A stretch of DNA of 31,794 nt from SIG350 sp964520895 (GTDB lineage: Bacteria; Bacillota; Clostridia; TANB77; SIG350). The notes under the pieces are model-generated. The model had not been told where the DNA came from. It did no database searches and saw only the letters and a program-made list of their open reading frames with translations. The stretch is taken from contig CAZFOR010000010.1 in NCBI GenBank assembly GCA_964520895.1, positions 1 through 31,794 of the forward strand, in the 5' to 3' direction. The position numbers and the translations under genes were made by a program. Of this stretch, positions 7,124 through 14,769 are shown one piece after another (position 1 is the first letter of the stretch; each line of letters opens with the position of its first letter).

Positions 7124-7160
7124 AACAAAGATTTTAAATATTTTGTTTAAAACCTTTGTT
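7124..7160 (-). terminator. Terminator after obgE
   Basis: The arms AACAAAG-ATTTTAAA (7124-7138) and TTTAAAAC-CTTTGTT (7146-7160) pair with one mismatch. On the minus strand TTTTCTTTTG follows. It lies 20 bases past the obgE stop codon. Confidence 0.7.
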
Positions 7161-7180
7161 AGTCATTTTTTTATTTCATA

Positions 7181-8455
7181 TTATTCAAAATACTCAAATT
7201 CCCAAGTTCCAACTTTAATAATTGTATCCTCTGGTAAATTCATTTGTTTTAACTTGTTTTCTATTCCCATTTTGTATAACATTCTTTGGAAATATTGCAT
7301 TGATTCATTATCCTCAAAATTTACCCTTGATAATAATTTATCTATAGCTGGTCCTACTATTTCATATTCATCTTCTATTTTGACTATTTCCCATTTAGTA
7401 TCTTCTGATTGTTCTAATTTATATACGGTCTTTTCAACTTCTTCATTCTTTTCTATTGGTATTTCATCTAGCATAGTTACAACTCTATTAAACAGCTCTT
7501 TAAGACCTTTATTAGTTACAGCAGATATTCCAAATACTTCATAACCTTTATCTTCCATAGTCTTTTTAAAATCTTCAAATACTTGCATATTTTGTAATAT
7601 ATCAATTTTATTTGCAACAATTATTTGTTTTCTAGTTGCTAGTTTTTGATTGTATTTTACCAACTCTTTATTTATTTTTTCGAAATCATCAATAGGATTT
7701 CTTCCTTCTGACCCAGAAACATCTATAACATGTAATAAAAGTCTTGTCCTTTCAATATGTCTTAAAAACTGATGACCAAGTCCGATACCTTCACTTGCTC
7801 CTTCTATTATGCCTGGTATATCAGCCATTACAAAAGTTTTACCATAATCTAGTTTTACAACACCTAAACATGGCTCTAATGTTGTAAAATGATAATCAGC
7901 TATTCTAGGTTTAGCTTCTGTCATAATTGATATAATTGTAGATTTCCCTACATTTGGATATCCAATTAATCCAACATCTGCAAGTAATTTAAGTTCTAAT
8001 ACAAATTCTTTTTCAATACCTGGTTCACCTTTTTGGGAAAAGTTTGGTACTTGTCTTGTAGATGTAGCAAAATGTGAATTACCTTTACCACCTCTACCAC
8101 CTTGTATAATTAATTCTTTTTGCCCAAATTCAGATAAATCTAATATAACTTTATTAGTCTCAGCATCTTTAACTATTGTCCCTAGTGGTACACTTATTAG
8201 TAAATCTTCTCCACTTTTTCCATAACAGTTATTACCACCACCATTTTTACCATCTTCTGCTCTAAATTTTCTTTTATACTTGAAATCAACTAGTGTATTA
8301 ACATCATTATCAACAACAAAATACACATCTCCACCTTTTCCACCATCTCCACCATCTGGTCCACCTGCTGCAACATATTTTTCTCTTCTAAATGTTATTG
8401 CTCCATCTCCGCCTTTTCCTGATGCTATTGTAACTTTTGTATAATCTATAAACAT
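7181..8455 (-). CDS. obgE: Ribosome-assembly GTPase ObgE/CgtA
   Basis: This essential GTPase binds the 50S subunit and links ribosome assembly to stringent response and, in Bacillus, sporulation entry. The 424-residue protein has the glycine-rich Obg domain (1-158, with GGPDGGDGGKGGDV). The G domain follows, with G1 GYPNVGKST at 165-173, DIPG at 212-215 and NKID at about 281-284. The C-terminal OCT domain ends near IIKVGTWEFEY. The ribosome binding site is moderate (AAGGAAAA before ATG 8455). It starts 29 bases after trpS ends, so the two are probably co-transcribed. I do not know this as a common gene order. Confidence 0.98.
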   Translation of the reverse strand: MFIDYTKVTIASGKGGDGAITFRREKYVAAGGPDGGDGGKGGDVYFVVDNDVNTLVDFKYKRKFRAEDGKNGGGNNCYGKSGEDLLISVPLGTIVKDAETNKVILDLSEFGQKELIIQGGRGGKGNSHFATSTRQVPNFSQKGEPGIEKEFVLELKLLADVGLIGYPNVGKSTIISIMTEAKPRIADYHFTTLEPCLGVVKLDYGKTFVMADIPGIIEGASEGIGLGHQFLRHIERTRLLLHVIDVSGSEGRNPIDDFEKINKELVKYNQKLATRKQIIVANKIDILQNMQVFEDFKKTMEDKGYEVFGISAVTNKGLKELFNRVVTMLDEIPIEKNEEVEKTVYKLEQSEDTKWEIVKIEDEYEIVGPAIDKLLSRVNFEDNESMQYFQRMLYKMGIENKLKQMNLPEDTIIKVGTWEFEYFE

Positions 8456-8484
8456 AATTTCTTTTCCTTCCTATAATTACTTCT

Positions 8485-9492
8485 TTATTCGAAATAATCT
8501 ATTTTCATTGCTTTTTTAACATTTTTCAAAACTTCTTTTGTGATTTTTCTAGCATTTTGAGTACCTTCAAATAAAATTTGTTTTACCTCATCTATATGTT
8601 CTTCATAATATCTTCTTTTTTCTCTTATAGGTGCTAGTTCTTCATTAATATTTTTAGCTAATTGTTTTTTACAATCAACACATCCTCTTTTACCAGCTTT
8701 GCATTCTTCGCAAATACATTTATATTCATTTTTACTAAAAACACTATGATAATATCCAACCATACAAATATATGGGTCTGCTGGATCATCTTTCTTTATT
8801 TTACTTGGGTCTGTAACAGCATTTCTAATTTTATTATATGTTTCTTCATCTGTATCTTTTAAATATATTGCATTACCTAAGCTTTTACCCATTTTTGCAT
8901 TTCCATCTAACCCTTTAAGTCTAGCAACATCACCAACTAATGCTTCTGGTTCTTTTAATGTTTCACCATATAAAGAGTTAAATTTTCTTACTATTTCTTT
9001 ACATTGCTCAATTAATGGTAATTGGTCTTCACCTACTGGTACTAAATCTGCATCAAATGCAGTAATGTCTGCTGCTTGACTTACAGGATATCCTAAAAAA
9101 CCATAAGTAACTGACCCACCATCATTTCCAAATAATGCTTTCTTTTGTGCTATTTCAGTTTTAACTGTTGGGTTTCTTTCTAATCTAGCAACTGTAACTA
9201 AATTAGAGTAATACACTGTTAAATCCGCTACTTCTGGAATTAACGATTGTATGTATATATTAGCCTTTTTAGGGTCAATACCTACTGATAGATTATCTAT
9301 TGCCACTTGTATAACATTTTGTCTTACCTTTTCAGGATTATCAAAATTATCTGTTAATGCTTGTACATCAGCAATTAGTATATACTCGTCATATTCTTCT
9401 TGCAATTTTACTCTATTTTTTAGTGAGCCAACATAATGACCCAAGTGAAGTCCACCTGTTGGTCTATCACCTGTTAATATTCTTTTTTTCAT
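8485..9492 (-). CDS. trpS: Tryptophanyl-tRNA synthetase (TrpRS)
   Basis: This cytoplasmic class I synthetase charges tRNA-Trp. The 335-residue protein has the HIGH-type motif GLHLGHYVG at 14-22 and a KMSKS variant KMGKS at 200-204. An insertion near 259-274 carries five Cys (CICEECKAGKRGCVDC), as seen in some clostridial TrpRS proteins, where it may bind a metal. Length is normal. GGAGG is followed by TAGATAAATT and ATG 9492. A short Trp-containing leader ORF (9537-9599) and a 12-bp hairpin precede the ribosome binding site, so translation is likely regulated by tryptophan supply (inference). obgE follows. Confidence 0.97.
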   Translation of the reverse strand: MKKRILTGDRPTGGLHLGHYVGSLKNRVKLQEEYDEYILIADVQALTDNFDNPEKVRQNVIQVAIDNLSVGIDPKKANIYIQSLIPEVADLTVYYSNLVTVARLERNPTVKTEIAQKKALFGNDGGSVTYGFLGYPVSQAADITAFDADLVPVGEDQLPLIEQCKEIVRKFNSLYGETLKEPEALVGDVARLKGLDGNAKMGKSLGNAIYLKDTDEETYNKIRNAVTDPSKIKKDDPADPYICMVGYYHSVFSKNEYKCICEECKAGKRGCVDCKKQLAKNINEELAPIREKRRYYEEHIDEVKQILFEGTQNARKITKEVLKNVKKAMKIDYFE

Positions 9493-9510
9493 AATTTATC
9501 TACCTCCATT

Positions 9511-9566
9511 TTATTAAATATATTTACTACATATTATTAATTAATCCGCCATCGTATATTTAATAA
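9511..9566 (-). promoter_or_regulatory. Hairpin between the Trp leader and the trpS ribosome binding site
   Basis: On the minus strand TTATTAAATATA (9566-9555, inside the leader ORF) is perfectly complementary to TATATTTAATAA (9522-9511). The 3' arm ends three bases before the trpS GGAGG (9507-9503). No T-run follows, so this is not a terminator. A ribosome paused at the Trp codon (9551-9549) would cover the 5' arm and open the stem. This fits translational attenuation, but the stem contains only A-T pairs. Confidence 0.5.
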
Positions 9567-9599
9567 AACTGAATTACATTTTATATATTTCTTATTCAT
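9537..9599 (-). CDS. Trp-containing leader peptide of trpS (20 aa)
   Basis: A 20-residue ORF starts with ATG 9 bases after AAGGAGA and ends in TAA. Its C-terminus is NIRWRIN, with a single Trp codon (TGG, 9551-9549) flanked by two Arg codons, CGA and CGG. CGG looks uncommon in this AT-rich genome, and the CGATGGCGG patch stands out in an otherwise nearly pure AT spacer. The ORF has its own promoter and precedes trpS. A regulatory leader is the simplest reading. One Trp codon alone is weak evidence and could be chance. Confidence 0.55.
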   Translation of the reverse strand: MNKKYIKCNSVLLNIRWRIN

Positions 9600-9630
9600 A
9601 TTTTATTATCTCCTTATTTTTAATATATAT

Positions 9631-9659
9631 ATTATATGCTAAATTCGAACAATTTACAA
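9631..9659 (-). promoter_or_regulatory. Sigma-A promoter of the trpS leader transcript
   Basis: On the minus strand -35 TTGTAA (9654-9659), a 17-bp spacer and -10 TATAAT (9631-9636) are present. The expected start near 9624 precedes the leader-peptide ribosome binding site by about 10 bases. Confidence 0.65.
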
Positions 9660-9703
9660 CCACTACGTAAATTAGAATTTATTTTTAATGTAAATTAACA
9701 CAC

Positions 9704-9738
9704 AAAATGTTGAAATGATTTTTACATTTCAACATTTT
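9704..9738 (-). terminator. Terminator after the first DUF4143 ATPase gene
   Basis: The arms AAAATGTTGAAATG (9704-9717) and CATTTCAACATTTT (9725-9738) are perfectly complementary with a 7-base loop. They lie 3 bases past the stop codon. The T-run on the minus strand is short (TTTTG). Confidence 0.75.
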
Positions 9739-9741
9739 GAA

Positions 9742-10935
9742 TTACTTATCTAATAACCATTCTATTATATTTTTATGAATAATTCCATTTTGCGAAAAAT
9801 CAAAATTATCTAATGATAATACATATTTAGGATAATTATCATCAATTCCTTTATATGCACCAAACTCTCTTTTTACTACATTTTCATCTGCTAAAATATA
9901 TGCTACTTGTATATATTCAATTTTATTTTCTTTTTTTGCAATAAAATCAATTTCACCTTTATTAGTTTTTCCTATATATACATCATATCCTCTTACTACT
10001 AACTCATTATATACAACATTCTCTAATGCATAACATTTATTAATTTCAAATTTATTATTTTTAATTTGTGCAATACCTAAATCTGTCATATAGTATTTAT
10101 TTAATGTTTTCAAAATAGCTTTACCGTTAATATCATATCTATATATTTTATTAATTATTAACGCTTTACTTAATGCTTCCAAATAATTATATATAGTTTC
10201 AGTTGAAATTAATCTACCTTCACTTTTTAAATAATTTATTACATTTTTTGCTGAAAACTCTCTTCCAGTTATATCAACTATATATTGAACTAGTAAATTA
10301 AATAAGCTAGTATCTTTTAGCCCTAATCTGTCTACAACATCTCTTAATATAATTGAATCAAATACACTATGTAAATAATCCTTTATATTATTTTCATCTG
10401 TAAATTGTATTCTATTAGGCAACCCACCCCATTTTACAAAATCCCATAATGAGTTTTCATCATTTGGTTGTTTACCTGTTAATTGTATAAATTCTTGATA
10501 ATCCAAAGGATAAATATTAAATGCAACATATCTTCCTGATAAAACTGTTGATATTTCATTTGATAAAAGTTTGCTATTTGAACCTGTAATAAATATACTT
10601 ACATTTTCTAATGATGCTCGTAATGAATTTACTACTTTTTCAAATTTATCAACATTTTGAATTTCATCTAAAAATACATAATATATGTTTTTATCTTTTA
10701 TTTTTTCTTTAATATATGAATTTAATTTTTTGTAATCTTGTAATTCTTCATATTCAACAAATTCAAAATTCACATATATAATATGATTTTCTTTTACTTT
10801 TCTTTCTTTTAATTCATCAATTATTTGATTAAGGATAACAGATTTTCCACATCTTCTTATACCAACTAGTATTTTTACCAAATCACTATCATAAAATCCT
10901 CTTATCCTTGATAAATATTTTTCTCTTTTTAACAT
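9742..10935 (-). CDS. AAA-type ATPase with C-terminal DUF4143 domain (paralogue 1)
   Basis: This 397-residue protein belongs to the widespread but poorly understood family of single-gene ATPases with DUF4143. The Walker A motif is GIRRCGKS (25-32), and Walker B ends in FLDEIQ with D90-E91. TGSNSKLL near 117 is a sensor-type motif. A winged-helix segment (about 205-265) and a DUF4143 nuclease-like domain follow (GEIDFIAKK, YIQVAYIL). The family role is not settled. GGTGA lies 8 bases before ATG 10935. It has its own perfect promoter with inverted repeats and its own terminator, and is not part of an operon. A paralogue lies at 17603-18802, and the last 17 residues (FDFSQNGIIHKNIIEWL) are almost identical between the two. 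Confidence 0.9.
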   Translation of the reverse strand: MLKREKYLSRIRGFYDSDLVKILVGIRRCGKSVILNQIIDELKERKVKENHIIYVNFEFVEYEELQDYKKLNSYIKEKIKDKNIYYVFLDEIQNVDKFEKVVNSLRASLENVSIFITGSNSKLLSNEISTVLSGRYVAFNIYPLDYQEFIQLTGKQPNDENSLWDFVKWGGLPNRIQFTDENNIKDYLHSVFDSIILRDVVDRLGLKDTSLFNLLVQYIVDITGREFSAKNVINYLKSEGRLISTETIYNYLEALSKALIINKIYRYDINGKAILKTLNKYYMTDLGIAQIKNNKFEINKCYALENVVYNELVVRGYDVYIGKTNKGEIDFIAKKENKIEYIQVAYILADENVVKREFGAYKGIDDNYPKYVLSLDNFDFSQNGIIHKNIIEWLLDK

Positions 10936-10953
10936 AATATATCACCTATATTT

Positions 10954-10982
10954 ATTATATTACTTTAATATGATTTTGTCAA
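10954..10982 (-). promoter_or_regulatory. Consensus sigma-A promoter of the first DUF4143 ATPase
   Basis: On the minus strand -35 TTGACA (10977-10982), a 17-bp spacer and -10 TATAAT (10954-10959). The inverted repeat at 10984-11005 abuts the -35. Confidence 0.85.
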
Positions 10983-10983
10983 G

Positions 10984-11048
10984 TTATTTCGTCAAAGCGA
11001 AATAATTCTGTGTTTTTATAAAGTTATTTCGATTAAACAAAATAACTT
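10984..11048 (-). repeat. Two TTATTTCG-N6-CGAAATAA inverted repeats, likely an operator
   Basis: Repeat one is TTATTTCG (10984-10991), 6 bp, CGAAATAA (10998-11005), a perfect dyad directly next to the -35. Repeat two is AAGTTATTTCG (11021-11031), 6 bp, CAAAATAACTT (11038-11048), with one mismatch. The units begin exactly 40 bp apart, about four helical turns. This looks like a cooperative repressor site. Autoregulation by the ATPase's own winged helix is an inference. Confidence 0.6.
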
Positions 11049-11066
11049 TTGATGTAAGCAGGCATA

Positions 11067-11101
11067 AAATAGGTTGTAAACAAATTGCCTACAACCTATT
11101 T
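11067..11101 (-). terminator. Terminator after spoIIE
   Basis: The arms AAATAGGTTGTA (11067-11078) and TACAACCTATTT (11090-11101) form a perfect 12-bp stem. On the minus strand TTTTATGCC follows. It lies 17 bases past the spoIIE stop. Confidence 0.75.
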
Positions 11102-11117
11102 ATATATCAAGTTTCTA

Positions 11118-13250
11118 TTAATTACAAACCACTTTTGAAACTACAACTGTCATATCATCCTTTGGAATACCAAAAGAATTATCAACAGATTCTTGAATAA
11201 TAACATCTGCTAATCTTTGAGGATTATCAATATCTGTATTTTCTAATAATTCTGTAATCCATTTTTCATTTAATTCTTTATTAGAATCTATTATTCCATC
11301 TGTTACCATTATTATGTAATCACCATCTTCTAGTTTTTTATCACATAAATCTATATCAATATTTTCTAATATACCAACAGGTAAACTTATCGAATTTACA
11401 AACTCAACCTTATCTTTTGTTTTAATAAATGTTGGACAAGCACCTACTTTTAAAAACTCTACTTTACCAGACTGTGTATCTACAACAGATATATCCATTG
11501 TAGCAAAATTGTCTTTTTCTGTTTTAAGTAAAAGCACTGAATTGATAAGCTTAATTGCTGTATTTTTATCAAAACCTGATTTCATAAATTTTTCTAATAA
11601 ATCCATTACCAATTTGCTATTTTCTTCCGCTTCTTTTCCACTACCCATTCCATCAGATAGCCCTATAACATAATTTCCATTATCTAATTTTAATATTATG
11701 TTATTATCACCACTTACATTATTGTTTTCTTTTGCAAGTTTTGATACACCTATCGTTAGTTTAAATTTAGTTTTTTTTTCTGATTTGTTTTCACTTTTCT
11801 TATTTATATCATTTACAATAGAAGATATAACATCTGAAAAACCTTTCAATTGTTTAGATATTACCTGTCTGTTTTCTTGTAATTTCTTTTTCCAGTTATC
11901 ATTTAGTTTATATAACTCATAAGTTCCATTTAAGCTTTGTACAAACTCTTCTTTTTTAACACATCTATTTTCTATTATTTCTTCAAATTGCTCATTTGTA
12001 ATTTCATTATGTTCTAATAAAACATCTATAACCTCAAATATCATATTGTACTTTTTATACAAATCTTTTTTCCAACAAGTTTCTGCATTAACACATCCTA
12101 CACAAACTTTACCAGTAACATCTTCCATAAATTGAAGTATCTCTTCTTTTTGACTTACTAATGTCACAGCACTTTCACCCAATGTTTCAGACATTTCATC
12201 AAATACTTCAGATACAGTATTTAGTTTATATACAACCTGTTCTTCTACTCCAAATGAGCCACCTGTACCTTCATTTAATAGTACTGTTTTTTCAAACAGG
12301 TCATCCATATTATGTTCCATCTTTTTAGGAATAGCAAGTAATAGCACTGATGCTACTATTATTTCTTTAATCATAATAATTACTTCTGTTGAACCATTCG
12401 CAAATATAGTAAGTAGGCTATTACCTAATATAAATCCTGCTATAACACCTAATTTACCAAACTTTCTAAATACGCCTGCAAATAATCCACTTATAGCATA
12501 AGAAGCTATTAATGTAACATCGCCAACACCAACTAATGCAAGTATACTTCCTATTGTTACACCAGCTGTAGTACCTATTGTAATTCCATTTTTCCAACCT
12601 AATATTAAAACAACTAATACACATATTATATTTCTAATATTAAATCCATAAATACTTATAGGTCCTATTGCACTAATTGCCAAACATACTAATATACTAG
12701 CACTTATAACCTCTTCTATTGAAAATATAAAATTATCTTTAAAATTGATAAATACATATAATCCATAATTAAATATTGTATAGAAAACTACTGTCGAAAT
12801 TGCTAGTGCTATACTAATTACAATGTCATATATAAGGACTTGTCCTATAAATACACTTGCTAAATTAACTACTAATACAGAACAAAATAACTTTGTTTTA
12901 GAAATATATCCCTCTTCCCTTTTCTTATTTTTAAACAAAATTGCTAATACAATAAATATTAGTGAAGTTATTACATATTTAATAAATGCAGATACTCCAA
13001 ACCTTATTAATGTTCCAAGTGAAATACTAACAAATGAAATAACAAGTGGTAGTTTATTTCCCATATTCGCAGCAAGCATCGCCATTCCAAACGGACTAAA
13101 TCCCGCTATAAATTGCACTTGACTTATCAAAAAACTTATCACAAATGTTATAATATTTCTGTAATTAATAAATTTGAATTTTTTATCTGTTTCAATTTCT
13201 TCATCATAGTTTTCGTAATCATCATATTCTTCATCATTACTTTTAAACAT
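11118..13250 (-). CDS. spoIIE: Stage II sporulation protein E (PP2C-type phosphatase)
   Basis: SpoIIE localises to the polar septum and dephosphorylates SpoIIAA, which releases sigma-F in the forespore. The 710-residue protein begins with an acidic stretch (DDEEYDDYENYDEE). About ten membrane segments (residues 35-300) and a middle oligomerisation region follow. The middle region has the clustered Cys motif VCVGCVNAETCW near 385. The C-terminal phosphatase carries GLSDGMGSGKEAEENS, VTDGIIDS and GIPKDDMTVVV, with the metal-binding Asp residues present. It is somewhat shorter than Bacillus SpoIIE, as in other Clostridia. The ribosome binding site AAGGGGTGA precedes ATG 13250. Its promoter is of the 21-bp-spacer type shared with spoIIGA. 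Confidence 0.95.
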   Translation of the reverse strand: MFKSNDEEYDDYENYDEEIETDKKFKFINYRNIITFVISFLISQVQFIAGFSPFGMAMLAANMGNKLPLVISFVSISLGTLIRFGVSAFIKYVITSLIFIVLAILFKNKKREEGYISKTKLFCSVLVVNLASVFIGQVLIYDIVISIALAISTVVFYTIFNYGLYVFINFKDNFIFSIEEVISASILVCLAISAIGPISIYGFNIRNIICVLVVLILGWKNGITIGTTAGVTIGSILALVGVGDVTLIASYAISGLFAGVFRKFGKLGVIAGFILGNSLLTIFANGSTEVIIMIKEIIVASVLLLAIPKKMEHNMDDLFEKTVLLNEGTGGSFGVEEQVVYKLNTVSEVFDEMSETLGESAVTLVSQKEEILQFMEDVTGKVCVGCVNAETCWKKDLYKKYNMIFEVIDVLLEHNEITNEQFEEIIENRCVKKEEFVQSLNGTYELYKLNDNWKKKLQENRQVISKQLKGFSDVISSIVNDINKKSENKSEKKTKFKLTIGVSKLAKENNNVSGDNNIILKLDNGNYVIGLSDGMGSGKEAEENSKLVMDLLEKFMKSGFDKNTAIKLINSVLLLKTEKDNFATMDISVVDTQSGKVEFLKVGACPTFIKTKDKVEFVNSISLPVGILENIDIDLCDKKLEDGDYIIMVTDGIIDSNKELNEKWITELLENTDIDNPQRLADVIIQESVDNSFGIPKDDMTVVVSKVVCN

Positions 13251-13286
13251 TTAATTCACCCCTTAACTTTTTCTTTTTATAATGTA

Positions 13287-13319
13287 ATTGTATATTCTAC
13301 AGCTTGAAATTTTTGTCAC
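13287..13319 (-). promoter_or_regulatory. spoIIE promoter with 21-bp spacing (Spo0A type)
   Basis: On the minus strand -10 TACAAT (13287-13292), a 21-bp spacer and GTGACA (13314-13319). Bacillus spoIIE is also read from a long-spacer sigma-A promoter activated by Spo0A. A palindrome TTCTACTTGTAGAA (13320-13333) abuts the -35 region, and a weak 0A-like TGTCGCT occurs nearby on the plus strand. Confidence 0.45.
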
Positions 13320-13428
13320 TTCTACTTGTAGAAAAGAAAAAGTTTTTTACAAATAATCTGTCGCTTGTATATTTTATTACATAATACATTATTTTTCAAT
13401 AGAAATATCTTAAAAAAGAGAATTTATA

Positions 13429-13457
13429 TTGCATTTGGGTAGTATTAGTGTTAAATT
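13429..13457 (+). promoter_or_regulatory. Weak candidate promoter for the small membrane peptide gene
   Basis: TTGCAT (13429-13434), 17 bp, then TAAATT (13452-13457) preceded by TGT, an extended -10. The match is modest, and a sporulation sigma factor could be used instead. Confidence 0.3.
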
Positions 13458-13517
13458 TATTGCATTATACCAACTGGTTATAGTCTAAAATAAATTTTTT
13501 ATTGAGGAGGATTCATT

Positions 13518-13688
13518 ATGAAAAAATCAGCAAAACGGTCAAATCTACTAAAATACCTTTGTGTTATTTTATCTTTATTTTTAATTCTTTTCCCTACTCA
13601 ACGGATTATTCTTCCGGAAAATGAAACTGAAAAAGCAATCTTAAATATAAAATCACAGAAAGGTAAAAAAACAAACAAATATCGTTAA
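13518..13688 (+). CDS. Small basic single-pass membrane peptide (56 aa), function unknown
   Basis: I do not recognise a family. The ORF has a strong ribosome binding site (GAGGAGG, 8 bases before ATG) and ends in TAA. A strong plus-strand terminator follows 46 bases later, so it is very likely expressed. The N-terminus is basic (MKKSAKRSN) and is followed by a hydrophobic segment (about 10-26, LLKYLCVILSLFLILFP). The polar tail is rich in Lys. It uses CGG twice and CCG once, which stand out in this genome. It is alone on the plus strand between spoIIE and a GNAT gene. It could be a secreted or membrane-inserted peptide, a small regulator, or a toxin of a type I pair. No antisense partner is visible. 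Confidence 0.7.
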   Translation: MKKSAKRSNLLKYLCVILSLFLILFPTQRIILPENETEKAILNIKSQKGKKTNKYR

Positions 13689-13733
13689 AACATCTATGTT
13701 AAGGCACTATAATCTTTATTAAACGTATTACAA

Positions 13734-13761
13734 AGTTAGAAAAATTTTCTAACTCTGTTTT
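13734..13761 (+). terminator. Terminator of the small membrane peptide gene
   Basis: The arms AGTTAGAAAA (13734-13743) and TTTTCTAACT (13745-13754) form a stem followed by CTGTTTTTT on the plus strand. Confidence 0.75.
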
Positions 13762-13780
13762 TTACCATTTCTTTTTAATA

Positions 13781-14290
13781 TTAAACAATCTTAATACTTC
13801 CTTCTAAATCTTCAAATACTCCTTCATTTAATTGACAGCCTAACACAAATTTGTTTGGTATCTCTGTGTCATTAATTATTCCAAACTCATCTGTTTGTTT
13901 AAATCCAAATCTATTATAGTAATCTGGGTTACCTACTAAAAATACTGAATCGTATCCCATATCCCTAGCTATTTTAAATGATTTATTTATTAAATCACCA
14001 CCATATCCTTTACTTCTATACTCTAACTTTATACATATTGGTCCAAGTAACAATGAATTAACATTTTTATTCGTATTATTAACACATTGTTTAGTAAGCA
14101 TTATATGTCCAATGATTTCGTCATCTTCTTCTATTACTAGTTCTAACTTTGGTATATAATTCTCTCCTGCTCTAAGTTCATATACATAATTTTGTTCATC
14201 ACCATTTGTAACTTGTGCTGTTTGAAAACCCACTTTTACAAGTTCATATATTTTATCATAATCATTTTCATTTGCTTGTCTTATATTCAA
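13781..14290 (-). CDS. GNAT family N-acetyltransferase
   Basis: This predicted acetyl-CoA-dependent acyltransferase has an unknown acceptor. The 169-residue protein shows the acetyl-CoA binding motif A as IKLEYRSKGYGGDLINKSF (88-106) and motif B-like FLVGNPDYYNRFGFKQT. The latter resembles YhbS-type GNAT proteins. The start is a TTG at 14290, with GGGGG eight bases upstream; no in-frame ATG fits. It lies 11 bases after the alkyltransferase-like gene and is probably the last gene of a three-gene operon. Confidence 0.88.
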   Translation of the reverse strand: MNIRQANENDYDKIYELVKVGFQTAQVTNGDEQNYVYELRAGENYIPKLELVIEEDDEIIGHIMLTKQCVNNTNKNVNSLLLGPICIKLEYRSKGYGGDLINKSFKIARDMGYDSVFLVGNPDYYNRFGFKQTDEFGIINDTEIPNKFVLGCQLNEGVFEDLEGSIKIV

Positions 14291-14301
14291 TTTTATTCCC
14301 C

Positions 14302-14766
14302 CTATTTTAATTTATATAATTTTTCCTCATAGTTTTTAACAAAATATTTCTTTCCTTTTTGTATAATTGTATGTCCCTCTAATTCTAATTGTATCTTTTG
14401 CCCTTCTATTCCTTCTGGATATTTTTCATTTAATTCACCTTTTGCTTTAAGTGTTCTCCAATATGGTATTTGATTATCTTCTCTTTCATATGATGCATTA
14501 GCACATAAGTTTATAAATATACCTGCTGTTAAAGGACATGTTAATTCTACATTGTGTTTTTTAGCAACATACTGTCTAATCTCAGTTGATGTTACAAGTT
14601 TTCCTTCTGGTATTTTTGCCATAACTTCATTATATTCAACAGCAGGTGCTACAACCATACTTTTTCCACCCCATTTTTCTACTGCACCTGGTTGCCCAGC
14701 TAAATCAATTATTTTGGGTAAATCTTTATTATCATTTAATTTTTCATTACTACTTTTTCTAGCCAT
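14302..14766 (-). CDS. Alkyltransferase-like (Atl/MGMT-fold) protein without active-site Cys
   Basis: The 154-residue protein resembles the DNA-binding domain of O6-alkylguanine-DNA alkyltransferases. It has a GKLVTSTEIRQYVAKKH helix-turn-helix-like segment (55-71), PLTAGIFINLCANA, and IPYWRTLKAKGELNEKYPEG (100-119). GGQ-type ends follow as IEGQKIQLELEGHTI. In true alkyltransferases PCHRV holds the alkyl-accepting Cys. Here the motif reads PYWRT (101-105), so the Cys is Tyr and the protein cannot transfer alkyl groups to itself. Alkyltransferase-like proteins of this sort bind damaged bases and hand them to other repair pathways. An N-terminal extension of about 45 residues is unusual. GGAGG precedes ATG 14766, three bases after the DUF5131 stop. 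Confidence 0.72.
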   Translation of the reverse strand: MARKSSNEKLNDNKDLPKIIDLAGQPGAVEKWGGKSMVVAPAVEYNEVMAKIPEGKLVTSTEIRQYVAKKHNVELTCPLTAGIFINLCANASYEREDNQIPYWRTLKAKGELNEKYPEGIEGQKIQLELEGHTIIQKGKKYFVKNYEEKLYKLK

Positions 14767-14769
14767 AAA

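Noticed and set aside
13320..13333. TTCTACTTGTAGAA palindrome as a terminator or CRISPR-like repeat
   Set aside because: It occurs once, has a short stem and no T-run. At most it may be a protein site beside the spoIIE -35.
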